From Larix kaempferi (Eukaryota > Streptophyta > Pinopsida > Pinales > Pinaceae): a stretch of DNA of 64,000 bases. The position numbers and the translations under genes are program-made. Positions 21,763 to 32,920 of this stretch are shown in pieces. The stretch covers positions 16,446,001-16,510,000 of the forward strand of contig BSBM01000826.1 in assembly GCA_027924585.1 (NCBI GenBank), given 5' to 3'. Position 1 is the stretch's first letter. The number at the start of each line of letters is the position of its first letter. A model generated the notes under the pieces. The model saw only the letters and a list, made by a program, of their open reading frames with translations. It had not been told where the DNA came from and made no database searches.

Positions 21763-23641
21763 TGTTAAAAACCCGTGTCAAACCTTCTCTTTAATTTGTT
21801 AGTATATTGTTGTTGGACGCATATGCTTTGTAAGTTGTCTTGTAGTATTATATGATCCATGGTATTGATTGTCACGTCCCCTCCCATCATTCCAAACCAC
21901 AGAAGAAACATGACTATAACATGGTGGTGTCTGATTCTTCCCCAAAGCCATAAACTAAATTTTGGACATTTAAATAAAATGCATACTTAAATTATACAAC
22001 GGAATTAAAACATAATAACACACACACACAGACTGGAATGCATCAACATATCTATCCCAAGCAGATGATGAATCAACGAACAGAGAATCAATCCCATTCT
22101 TATGCTATGCACAAGCTTCATATCAACCATATTAATATATTCATTTCATCTCATTAACATGAACAATTAACACATTGCAGAACATAGAATGCATATAAAT
22201 TAAACCACAGAGAATACTTATCTTGAAATGTAAACGTCCAAACAACTGGCTATGTGAGAGCAAGGTTCCACCAACCATAGATATTTCTCCATCCTATATT
22301 CTTTCAGCTTAGAGATCACCCCCGAGCTAGGATGTGTATCCACTAAGGAGAAACTAGACAGGATCACTCACAGCCATGGTTTCACTCAAACGGTCATGCT
22401 AAGTAAGCACACAGCTGGGTGTATCAAGCATGCAATAAGAAAAGGAGGAGGATGCTAAGCCAGTGAGCTCAACCAAAGAGCTACAGATGTCTCAAGCTAA
22501 ATTCAAGCAATCCAAAACTCTGTTCAAACATTCACTCTTGGATTTCTCACAATTTTGTCATCAAATAACTCAATCCCGTCACTGGATTTCTAGGCTGTAA
22601 AAACTGGGTTTTCCAATGGATTTCGAGGTATCTAATACTCTCAAATTTTCCCCAAGGTTCATATCTATGGATACCCCATTGGATTTCACTGTCAATACCA
22701 AATTATAGGCGTTTATGGCACTTCAAAACGTGGGTTCTTGCAAAGTTTCGATTTCTGGGTTTTTTCTCACTGCTGGGCATGTGTAATGGATGAAAACTGA
22801 TGTTGGGATGTTCCACACAGGAATGGCAATGAGGAAGAACCAATTCCCATGAGGTAGGGTGACTTGTGGGTCAAGAAAACAGAGCCCATACTCTGCCATA
22901 CAAATTTATGGGCTGCTCATGTTCCATTGAAGCCATAGACTGATTTCTCAACAACTTTATTACAACTAAATTAAATGTAAGCAAGGAAAGTCAAATGGGT
23001 TCTCAAGATGACATTTGAAATCCTATGGTTCAATCCCACAACCCTCTCACCACTCCCCAGTGGATACACATGGCCCCTTCTCATTAGTTGCTTCCATAGT
23101 CAGTTTAAGCATTTTATTGCATGATGTTTATTTACATCATTTTTACAATGTTCCATGGCTAAATAACACATGGGTAACATAATATCTAATACTTGCCTTT
23201 TAAATAAAATCTGAGCTTCCACTAGCGGGGCCTTGGCCTTGAGGTCCACTCTAGGAAAACATACATCACATGTGTATATTATTTACATTAAAAACTAATA
23301 TATCCTAAGGGTCAAAATGGGTATTACATTGATCCATAGTTTGTATTATCCCATAGTATTATATGTTCCATGGTATTGATCCATAGTATTGGACGCATAT
23401 GCTTTGTAAGTCGTCCCATAGTATTATATGTTCCATGGTATTGATCCACAATATTTGCACATAGACTTAGTATATAAGTACGTGTTGAGTCCAATGAATG
23501 CATCCAGAAGTTATTTGTATTGAGCTTTCTCAAAGGAGGTTTCCCCCTCGAAGTGGCCCGCGATCAATAAATATATTTTGAGTTCTGTTATTTCTGATAT
23601 ATCGTGCATTTTCATTAATTAATTGTTGGAGGTTCCTCACA
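21763..23641 (+). repeat. 3' LTR, interrupted by a solo LTR
   Basis: 21763-21869 continues after the insertion at 23334; together 415 bp, exactly the length of the 5' LTR. Ends GGTTCCTCACA at 23641 followed by TTCCA. Confidence 0.9.
21865..23333 (-). mobile_element. Solo LTR, 1459 bp, with TSD TTGAT
   Basis: LTR 21870-23328 starts TGTCACGTCCCC and ends GGGTATTACA in plus view (minus: TGTAATACCC ... GACGTGACA). TTGAT flanks it on both sides (21865-21869, 23329-23333). No internal sequence is present, so it arose by recombination between the two LTRs of a full element. Same family as 17843-18229. Confidence 0.9.
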
Positions 23642-23646
23642 TTCCA

Positions 23647-24418
23647 ATCCAAGGTTACGTACTAGATCCTATTCTATGAGATTTGCTTGTGAACCAGAAT
23701 TGAATAGAGCATAGATCTTGGTCTTCTTTTACCTGGGTCTTGATGTGGAAGAGTTTCATTGTCTCTTTCTCTTCCTTAGGGTGAAGGCTAATCAGATTCA
23801 CCTCCTTCTGCACCGTGGTACATAAAATATTATCATGCACATCTGAGCTTCTTTCTAACATTTTGCTTGACTATGTGGCTAGTAGGTTCTTCTTCTTGGC
23901 ATCCTTCTTGCGGTTCTTGGGGTTCAACTGTAAATGTAGCTTCCAACACTTTTCTTTAGTGTGACCATCGATATCACAATGCTTACAATGTTTTTTCGCA
24001 TCCTTGCACTGAAGTGTCATGGTTGTATTCTTCTTCTCATTTCCCTTCCACTTATTCTTACCCTCCTTGGTAGCATCTTGGCTCTCTTTTTGTTTTGAAC
24101 CAATTGGTTCTCCTTTCTTTTGGCTTATGTTTTTCAGGTGTTGTGCTTGTACACAAACTTTATCAATTGAATTGGGCTTGATGAGAATCACCTGCCTCTG
24201 TATGTGACTATGTAACCCCCATAGATACATAAGGAGTACATCTAGGTTCTTGGGTGAGATACCCATTATAATAGCCATCTTCCTAAACTTGGTGGTGTAT
24301 TCCTGCACACTCTTCCCCTCCCTTTTCCTTAAGTAATGGAAACAGATTTGTTGGTCCTCTACATATCTGATAGGGTATATTTAGGACTTGATGAGGATTT
24401 TAAAGTCCTCCCCCTTAG
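23647..24418 (-). pseudogene. gag: Gag and start of protease (base element)
   Basis: The 145-codon frame 23871-24308 reads the gag C-terminal half: MQEYTTKFRKMAIIMGISPK, then a basic linker, then the knuckle CKHCDIDGHTKEKC at about 23945-23985. In-frame upstream sequence up to about 24418 continues the capsid (KGEDFKILIKS, a stop, IYPIRYVEDQQICFHYLRK). Downstream, 23655-23861 reads into the protease, with an NSGSQANLIE-like active-site strand where DSGS is expected. The frame then reaches the TTCCA insertion site. Gag frame is cut on its N-terminal side by the element starting at 24419. Confidence 0.8.
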
Positions 24419-25217
24419 TGTTGGTAGGGGGTTAGATGAGGCATTATCGCAGCACCGCGAGTGCTACGATACCATGGAAGGCGGAAAGTTGAGTGCAGAT
24501 AATGATATTTTATGTAACTTTTGGTCAGTTGTACCGCAGTATGTGGGTTTTTGGGTCATTTGGACCACAATAGATAGATTTTGGGTCATTTGCTCGAATT
24601 GTCAGTTAGGAAGTAGTTAGAAAGTGGACAAGCAATGTAAAGGAGGAAGCCTAAAATAGACATAGATTTGTACGTGTTGAATCAACTTGGATTATATGTC
24701 TTAGATCTGGAGATATCTGTTAGATCTGTCTTTTGCGGAGTATGAGCTGAAGACTAAATATTTTGTATTTGGTTTTTTGCAGAATTAATATGATGTGACA
24801 AAGTTATTGAGTAGAATCCCTGTGTTTTCCTGTTTATCTATGGTAATGCATTTCACAATATGAATATATGAATGATGCGATGTTTCCTTGCTGCGGTTAA
24901 TGCTTTACTGTTATATCTATCGCAATTATGACTTGTTTCATTGAATGATGCCATGAATATGAATAATGCTTGAGTTAAATGCTTAGATCTATTTCGAAAA
25001 TGTTGCAATAAGTTGAGTAACGGAGCCGCATCATCCTCCTTCATTCGGCGGAAACATGGTTCTGTCGACTCTCCCTTGAACATCTCGGGTGAGACCTCAT
25101 CTACTCTGCAGGTGTTGCCGGATGGGGTAAAACCTGTCTAGGCCGGTGCTTAGGGAGATCACGGTGGGTTGGTGTCAACAAAATTGGGAACCCCTATTGA
25201 CTGGATTTGTGTCAACA
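24419..25217 (+). repeat. Putative 5' LTR
   Basis: Starts TGTTGGTAGGGG where the minus-strand gag of the base element stops being readable, and ends ...GTGTCAACA just before a Ty3-type primer site. No partner copy exists in the window, so the borders rest on those two signals only. An earlier GTGTCAACA at 25172-25180 is an alternative end. Confidence 0.4.
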
Positions 25218-25219
25218 AA

Positions 25220-25239
25220 TGGTTCCATTGTCGGGACCG
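25220..25239 (+). promoter_or_regulatory. Probable primer-binding site
   Basis: TGGTTCCATTGTCGGGACCG resembles the TGGCGCCGTTGTCGGGGA type used by many plant Ty3 elements (tRNA-Asp-like) with several transitions. Confidence 0.45.
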
Positions 25240-25361
25240 TGTGCGAAGTGACAGGAGGATATGTGGCACCCGACGAAACCGGAGATCCAAGATTGGTTCG
25301 ACCTAAAACTGCAAGAGTTTGCTGAAAAATAAAACAAAAACCTTGGGTTGACAACAGACTG

Positions 25362-25739
25362 GTGGTTAGCGAAGTATATTCACGATGGTCTGCACGGATA
25401 TTTTTCTGCGAATTCCCCATCATCCTGTACGAGTGGTTAGCAAAGTTGAATTTTCAGAAGAGGAACTTCCAAGGTGGTGAACCGAAAGCCTGGACCCCTG
25501 AACTGATCCAGGAGCTGCAGGAAGTTGACAACAAAGCATCGCGCGCTGTCGAAGTTTGTCTTGACAACATATTGGAAGGATATATCACTGAATTTGCAGT
25601 TTATACAAACAAATCCTATAGTGAAGCTGAAATGTATTTCTTCCGCGGACCCCGGGGAAGGTTTCTGTTGTCGCTACAGCTGTCTATTAAGATGCTCATT
25701 TACGAGAAGGGCATATTGAAGATGCATCTTGATCAGTAG
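25362..25739 (+). pseudogene. gag: N-terminal Gag region of the gag-protease-gag element
   Basis: A 125-codon open frame beginning at the first in-frame ATG, with a mixed helical composition (ELIQELQEVDNKASRAVEVC, YTNKSYSEAEMYFFRGPRGR). It follows the probable PBS by 120 bases and precedes the capsid-like region, so it should be the matrix-like N-terminus of gag. An upstream in-frame stretch from about 25240 is open apart from one TGA. I do not recognise a domain family in it. Confidence 0.5.
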
Positions 25740-27835
25740 AAACCCTAGTGGCCGGAGGCTGTGGGTGCCACGACTGTGGGGGGAGTGGTACATGGAATAG
25801 TAAGGGGTAGATGGGTGCAGGTCATGACGAGACTGTGAGTGAAGCCAAGGAAGAGAGTGGTCTTACAAGGGGAAGAGCAAGGTTTCAACTGGAAAAGAGG
25901 TAGAGGACAGGAGAAGGTCCTGCTGTGATCGAACCACAAGGTCATGAAGGAAGATCACACAGGACGAAGCGACCTCATAGTCCGGACAAGGAAAACCAGG
26001 CTATGCCCAGGATAGAGGCAAGACCAAACCCCAGCAGTAACGTGCCCACACCTTCGCTCACTATCTGTCAACCAGTAAGAAACACAACTTCGACACCACC
26101 ATGTCAACAAAGCTTGATTGCTAATAGTTTAGCGACTACAGGAAGGAAGCCCCATATGGTGGGCGAGGATACGAAGTTGCCACTGTTCCATGGAAACGGA
26201 ATAGATAATCCTAAACAATACTGGTTCTTATGTGAGGCAATATGGACCGTAAAGCAGATTACTGATGATGATGCTAAGAAAGGACAGTTAGCGACAACTC
26301 TGTGAGGTCATGCATTATACTGGTTTATCAAGTTTGTTTTAGTCCCTACAGGAGCTCCAGAAAAGATGTTGGACGATATCAGGAAAGGATTGATTACAGA
26401 ATTAAAAAACCCAACTTTGAAGCACAGTATATTACATAATTAAAAGAGATTAAGCAGTATCCCAATGAAACGGTGTGGGATTTTGACCAGCGATTCAAAA
26501 CTCTGATGGCGAGGGTCATCTTTGACATGAGTGTTGTCCAACACAAAGAATGGTTCATCGCGACATTGCTCCTACATATTCGTCTACCGTTGATGCAACA
26601 TAACATTATAACACCCAATGAAGCCTTGGAAATCGCAATGCGGTTAGAAGCATCACCGATCGGGGAAAATGCAGCTGGGATGTCGCAGATTCAGACACAG
26701 TTGGCGAACTTGACCATACAGCTGTAAGATCTTAAGAAGGGAAAGGAACAATGAGAAGAAGTATGGTGTACACGATGTTGCGGAGAGGGGCATACTAAGG
26801 ATAGTTTCCTAGGCTTTTGCAATTATCTGGTTTCAGGAGCACCGAACCCATTAAATGGCGGCGGTATGCCGTGGTGTCGCATCTGTCAGGTATATGGGCA
26901 CTGCCATGAGGAATGCCAATACATGCAGAAGATGGTCACAAAACCAATGAATCTGTATTGTACATTCTGTAAATCTATGGGACATGAAGACAAAGACTGT
27001 CGTGCATATGGGTTGCTTTAGGAGAGAACCTACGATGAATTCTATGTGAAGGACGACCAGCGTGTCGTACAACAATCGTAAGCGCAGCCACAGGTATCCC
27101 TGCCTCTACCTCAGCTGCAGGTGCAGTTTGTACCGTAGCAACCACCACAGCAATTTATCCCGCAATATACTCCGATGCAGATGGCTCCACAGAAGCCACA
27201 GTATATTCAACAACCCCAGTATGTACAGCAAGGGAACGACATGCAACCGAATCCTATGCAGCAACAGTTTAATCAACCATAGTACCAACAACAAGGAGGA
27301 TTCTATGGAGGATTTCGGGGTCGACGTGGCGGAGGATTTGGTCGTGAAGGAGGACGAGGAGGTCACAGACCTGTTTAGTGCTATCACTGTGGGATATGAG
27401 GACACTACCAGCGAGATTTCCCATAGTTGCAGATGCAGTGTACGTTTTGTTTTGTTACAGATTAGACAGTGGAGAACTGTCCCCAGTTGATTGTGCGATG
27501 GCAAGCAGGGAATGTTCCGCAACTACAAAACCAGAACCAGGTGCAGCAACCAGTGCAGAATCAAGTGGAGTAACTGGCACAGAATCAGAACCAGCGTCCG
27601 AATCAGAATTCTAACCAAAATGTGAATCAACCTGGGAATCCGCCAAACCAAACCCAGGGAGCGACTATTGCGCCAATTTCTGCGGAGCCAAGGCCACAAG
27701 ATGTTGCTGTAGCAGTTATAACACGGGGAGGTGCAACAACGGGAGAGGATATCCCGCATCCACTTATTCGGTTAGCAGGAAAGAAGGTGTCGTTTGACAT
27801 CGATTCCAAGCATGATGCATTCTTTAAGGCATGAT
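25740..27835 (+). pseudogene. gag: Gag capsid, multiple zinc knuckles and RGG/Gln-rich stretch
   Basis: Capsid-like text runs from about 26155 (KLPLFHGNGIDNPKQYWFLC; after a TGA, GHALYWFIKF), then 26473-26727 (VWDFDQRFKTLMARVIFDMS; NEALEIAMRLEASPI). Next come CCHC-like knuckles: CTRCCGEGHTKDSF (about 26768), CRICQVYGHCHEEC (about 26879), CTFCKSMGHEDKDC (about 26960), then after a Gln/Pro-rich linker and a Gly/Arg-rich run (FYGGFRGRRGGGFGREGGRG, about 27302-27360) CYHCGI and CTFCFVTD near 27380-27480. A Gln/Asn-rich stretch (27520-27640) leads to VSFDIDSKHDAFF. It would package RNA. Stops are numerous. Confidence 0.7.
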
Positions 27836-28373
27836 GGGCGATGGAAAAGGTTCAAGGTAAGGCCATTGTTTGTGACATGCCTCTTGTTTTCTACGCCACT
27901 TCAGAGGTCGGTCCATCGTGACAGTCCGAAACATTGCATAAATTCTTTGAGAGTTGTTTATCGCTAGCAAGGGATCATGATGCTCTTGTCGAGATTGAGG
28001 GGCTGTTGCAGCGACCAGATAGGGGACAACAAGAGTCTGCAGTAAATTCTTTACAACGGTGGAAGACAGGTAAGGAGATGCGTATGAACATTCAGATTGG
28101 AGACTATGACGTTGATTCAGTTATTCTGGATCTTGGTTCGAATGTCAACATCTTAACAAAGCAAGCCTGGCAGAAAATGGGGAGTCCCCCGTTAAGCTGG
28201 TCTCCCATATAGCTTCTGCTGCTAATCAGGCCAAGGTGACCCCGATTGGGAGAGTTCCATAGCTAGTGGTGGACATTGAGGGAATGAAGACATATGCCAA
28301 CTTCGATGTCATCGAAGTAGTTTAAGGAGGAAGCTCCTATCCCGCATTGTTGGGGATTGGATGGGATAATGAC
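27836..28373 (+). pseudogene. pol: Retropepsin-like protease, interrupted by the chromovirus
   Basis: The frame 27934-28212 ends with MNIQIGDYDVDSVILDLGSN followed by VNILTKQAW: the retropepsin active-site strand, here DLGSN where D-S/T-G is usual. After a frameshift comes KVTPIGRVP, a TAG, LVVDIEGMKTYANFDVIEVV, a TAA, and SYPALLGIGWDND. The LLGIGW part is the conserved C-terminal turn. The chromovirus inserted right there; the continuation NASVINFKK appears at 42291. Confidence 0.75.
28369..28373. repeat. Target-site duplication ATGAC (left)
   Basis: ATGAC directly before the LTR at 28374; the same bases follow the other LTR at 42289-42293. Confidence 0.95.
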
Positions 28374-30184
28374 TGTCAGAACCCGATAATTCTGAAAAAT
28401 TTAAAAATTTTTATTCGTAACAATAAATGTTAATTAGGTAGTATTTCTGATATTATTTTAATTTAAACAACTAACATAAACTGTTTAAAGACTTGGTTTT
28501 ATTAAAACTTTGATTTTGGTGATTGTAATTAATGATTGTTTGTTTTGAACCGCAAGGGAAGAGCTAGTCGTAGTTGACTGGCTTACTTAGCTTACAAGCT
28601 AATGCATACGTCGTCTTTTGTTTCTCAGGTGCGCCGGTGAAGCAAGGATCACTGTATATTAAACTTGGTGAGCATCAATACTCCTTATACTTCAAAACTT
28701 AATGATCGTCATGATATTTCTTAATCAGCTAGTATCGTCAAGTGTTACGAAGATTTACATTGTCTCAGTTATAATTATGTTTTTATGATTATTATGCTAT
28801 GTTACTGTTGTAACTAAAATGAAACATTTGTGATATCAGAATTTCTGGCTGTAACAGTGTTTATGCATCATGTGACCTGTTGTCAACTTAACACCGGTGA
28901 CTACTGTTTTGTTCATGCATTGATAATGCGAGTTGAGAAGGTGACGCCTCTAGCGTTGTTTCAATATGATCCTACGCGTCGAAGTCCAAAGTCCACTTAG
29001 AGTTTAACTTATGTTACTTGACGGTGCCTTGATTTTAACTATCTTTACGATGTACACCTGTAGATGAAGCTCTATTTCAACATCTTAATAATCGAGGTTT
29101 ATTTTTCATATTGTTACTGTTAACAATATAATTGATGGCAATTCTGATGATAGTATTTAATGGCAATATATTTATTGTCTTAAAGACTTGGTAATATTTC
29201 AAGTATTAATGATGAGGCATTTTCCTTTGAAGGTTGACTACCTTGGTTCTTATATGAACATAGAAATGTAATAAGCCTATGGCATTAATCTATGGCTTGG
29301 TATTAATTTATATATATAATGATTGTGCAATAATCATAACATTCTTTACATTGGCAAACTTTATGTTCTATATAGTGTTTATGGCTGTATTTATCATACT
29401 AGGCCATAGAGAAAACTCCAAGGTCGAAGTTGACCAACATCTTGTGTAGAGTCATATGCTAATGACATTGACTTATGCCCTGGTTTCAATATAATTGAGC
29501 ATTAGCTTGATTTTTGGCATAGTCCTAATGTTTTCCCTTACTATGGATAATATTTATAATTAAGATATGTTAAAGTATTATCCACCCTATTAAGTTATGG
29601 AATAAACCATATGTGATGTTGACTAACTTTTATTTGTATCATTGTAGTGATTATACAATCCCCAGGCTTGGGATTCTCGACGATACAATTGTAAGGCATG
29701 CACTATATGCCAATGATTATATATCATTTGCTATCCTATATGTTTGACTTATATATGACATGATTTGGAATCGGTGTAAAATGATTTGAATTGCAAATTG
29801 AACTATATCATCTCGACCCATAATACGTTAACGTATTTGTTTGCTACGTGGTGGAACCTCCTCCATGCGATGGGCGATATATAAGCTTCTAACGAAACCC
29901 TACAGGTTATTGTAGCGGCCTTCGGGCTCGGGTCCTAAGGATGAAACCCTTCCCTGTCTGAGTTTTGTGTTGAAAGCACTGTAACAATGTGCAGAGTGTG
30001 ATGGTTATGGCCTTGAGGTTCCATTCGGCAATAGGGTATGTCCTCGGCTCTGGGGATAGCGTCTGCTATGGTTTTATTGCTTCGTGGTCTCGTTGCTCTT
30101 TATAAGTTTAACTCCCAGCTATCTACAGTTCGTCACTGTGCTGGTGTGGGTATGAGATAGGGTTTCAGTTATGTCTTTTAGGTT

Positions 30185-30706
30185 ATGAGAGGGTTGATGC
30201 CATTGGGTTTTGAGTTTGCTTCTCGACTGATTAAGCTCCAGTTTGAGGTTTCTGTCTGCAAGGTTTGTCTGTCGTGGCCGTCATTGGAAGAGTTTGAGGG
30301 TGTTCCTTGCTCTTTCAACCGACGAGGTGATGGGGTTTCAGTGTCTGCTCCCACCGGTGGCTTCCAGAATATCCACGGCTACATTGCTCAGGTAATAAAT
30401 AACCATTTTTGCAATTTCTGTTTTGCAAGCAGTATAGATATACGATTATTTAAAACTCTCGGAATACACAGTGTATTAACATCTTGCAGTTTTGAATGTG
30501 CAGGTCACGCGGCTCTGAAGGTGTACAGAACTTGGTCACCCACGCAGGCTCCTCCGGGTAAGCCTGGTTATCCACGGCTGTCTCTTCCTTTGCTGGTTTT
30601 AGTGGTTAGGGTTGTGTTTCAGGGGCAACTCCTGTGTGTTGAGGTCATTATCGACCTGATGTTTGTAGGTGCGGTCATATGTTTGAAGTTGTTTTGTTTG
30701 AAATGA
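30185..30706 (+). other. Antisense ORF inside the LTR (173 codons)
   Basis: Open from ATG at 30185 to the stop at 30706; the identical ORF is at 39593-40114 in the other LTR, differing by one residue (C to R). The region is less AT-rich than its surroundings. A splice-like donor (CTCAG/GTAATAAA at 30391) and acceptor (GTGCAG/GTCACG at 30503) lie within it. No domain was recognised. It may be chance; conservation between the two LTRs says nothing because the element is young. Confidence 0.3.
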
Positions 30707-30809
30707 AATTGGGGTTTGGAACCCTGTTAAGTTATGGAAGGCCATTCACGGCCAAGAATTATGAGGCCAGGGTTTCGGTTGTTGTAATTTGTAATGGCTG
30801 AGCATGAGG

Positions 30810-30911
30810 TTTTTAACCTCGCCATATGATATTTATGCTTAATATATACCCTGGGCCTGGTTTTTAACCTCGCCATATGATATTTATGCTTAATATATAC
30901 CCTGGGCCTGG
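30810..30911 (-). promoter_or_regulatory. Duplicated 51-bp module with TATA-like box (3' LTR)
   Basis: Two perfect 51-bp units (30810-30860, 30861-30911). In the element's sense direction each contains GGGTATATATTAAGC, a plausible TATA box about 2 kb into the LTR. The same pair is at 40218-40319. It may mark the core promoter dividing U3 from R. Confidence 0.45.
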
Positions 30912-32880
30912 TATGGTCGTGTTTATGTTTTGATAATTTATTAGCATGTGTTTGGGATGTATGAATAGATGTAATCTTCAATGCGTGCAATGGATGATAA
31001 CTCTGTTTATAAAATGAAACCCTAAGTTATCTCTCTGCGTTTTTATTCTATTGGAAAAGTTAAAATAGAACATAGGAAAGTTTAGAGACTGTACTTGTAA
31101 TAGTTATATTCATATGGTTGTTCTGGCGAATTGGGGGTTTTGTTCTGTGTTCAATGCATAAGTGTGATATTGTTAACTCGGTGGTGACTGGTACGAGTTG
31201 TAACAATTTATTTTGAATCTATATAATTATTAAATAAAACTATGAATAGAATAATATATACGTAGAAATATGTGTTAAGATGCTGTAGGTTCTGTCTGTC
31301 ATAAAAAGCATTCTCTGCAATTGTTTTTCAGTCTGTCAAAGAAATAATATAAGGCTACGGCCATGTAGGGTTTGTGGACTACCTAAGGAAGAATATTTGT
31401 AATGAAAAAATATTATTACTGTGTAAACTTAAGATGGTTTGTAACAGCCAATGATGGTTGTGTTCGTCGACTGTTTCTCTGTTGTATTAATATGTTAGAT
31501 TTGTTTTAAAAATACTTCTGTTATTTCTATTAAAATGGCATGTCTACTGTGTTCTAAAACTAGATAGAAGAAAAATAATAATCTGCAGTTATTTGTGTTT
31601 GTACTTGACTACTGTGTAAATGTTTAATATGATGTAGAAGCTGGTAACAATGAATTATTATCACAGTTGCCCCTTCAGTTTAATCAACAGTTGTCAACGT
31701 GTTCTGTGTAAGAATAATTCCTTAAGATGAGTGTTGTTTAACTGTTAACTCGATAAGAGAATAACACGAAACTAAAGTTAACTGAAATGTGCAATATATA
31801 TATATATATATACAGGTAGCTTTCTCTGACAGGAAAATAGCTTGAAGTAAATCTAAGATTTATCTAAGTTTGTTCTTATGATTGTTAATAGCTATAAATC
31901 TAGAATATCTACTTGTTTAACAATTCTGTCTATTATTTAACAAATAACAGAGTTTCTAGATATGCATAAACATGGTATTGCTAACTGTAACAGTAACAAC
32001 TAGGTTCTGTATATGATAAATACTCTATTTAAATAAAAATAGGAAATCTTTATAACATCTGCGTTTCTGAAATTTATAACAAAAGAAAGTACAGAGACTG
32101 ATCTACTGAAGTTGAAAACAGTCAAAACATAGCTGTGCTAGAATATCTCATATGAATTTAAATTAAACCAATCAACAGGAGAGTGACAGAACCTGTGACT
32201 ATGGTAGACAATAACAGCAATGGGAGGCTGTTCCTCCCTACCAATTCCTGGAGAGTGCCCAGACAGCACTTCTCAGGACCCCCGAGCTTGCTCTGGTCTA
32301 ACTGGCTGGAATCTAGGTACGGCCAATAATTCCCTCAGCCAAAACAGCTACACTGGAACCAAGTTACTGCAACTTCCTGCTCAAAACACTTCCTTACTAT
32401 TTTCCCACTTCCTCAATGGGACTCCTGAATAGCATTCACCTGAATGTATTCTCCCTCTAGAACAATTGCTGAACCCCCAGCTCAGTTCATTGAGTAGTAT
32501 TTAAAAGATTGCCTAGGTCTTAGTTGGGCTAACTGTCATTAATGAGCCACCTGCTCAGATTCCACTTTCTTGGGGAATCATGACCCCAAAATATAGGGAA
32601 GTTGCCACCTGCAACTCAGGAAGTGTTTGAGGATGCTGCCACTTGTCTTTTGTCCCTCCACCTAATTCCATCCACCAGTTAGACCAGTAACCTCTTTTAA
32701 CAGCTCTCCCATGCTGTTGTCTCCATAATTTATTTATTAATAATAATTATTCAGATTTTACATTCCATTTCTGGAGACCCTGCTGAGTCATCCCTTCCTA
32801 CTTAGCATTTAATTTAACATAATGTTCTCAGGAATATTAAAAATAATTACATTATTTTAATAAAATTGGGGTATGTGACA

Positions 32881-32894
32881 TACACACCCCCTTA
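32881..32894 (-). promoter_or_regulatory. Polypurine tract of the chromovirus
   Basis: The minus strand reads TTAAGGGGGTGTGTA immediately before the 3' LTR; the conserved block AACATCGAGGACGATGTTAC precedes it. Confidence 0.85.
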
Positions 32895-32920
32895 AAATGT
32901 AACATCGTCCTCGATGTTAC

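Larger units (their letters stand above)
15016..23641 (+). mobile_element. Ty3/gypsy element inserted in the base element's protease
   Basis: It has LTRs of 415 bp each (the right one after removing a nested solo LTR), TSD TTCCA on both sides, a decayed PBS, gag and protease in plus orientation, and a clean polypurine tract at 21750-21762. RT, RNase H and most of integrase are missing; the space is taken by a minus-strand gag-only fragment (17843-~21580). A short stretch before the polypurine tract (about 21660-21745, reading FPHLKL-like) is the integrase C-terminal end. Confidence 0.85.
28374..32880 (-). repeat. 3' LTR, 4507 bp
   Basis: On the minus strand starts TGTCACATACCCC and ends GGGTTCTGACA. 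Both copies carry a 173-codon plus-strand ORF (30185-30706, antisense to the element), a duplicated 51-bp module (30810-30911) and a TA run at 31795-31812. None is known to code. Confidence 0.97.

Noticed and set aside
27062-27522. Overlapping 142- and 138-codon frames
   Set aside because: They are out of frame with the gag knuckles and Gln-rich linker and arise from the repetitive CAG/CAA-rich sequence.
30727-30990. 87-codon minus-strand ORF with a 17-residue repeat (also 40135-40398)
   Set aside because: It is the translation of the 51-bp duplicated module within the LTR; a regulatory reading is more likely.
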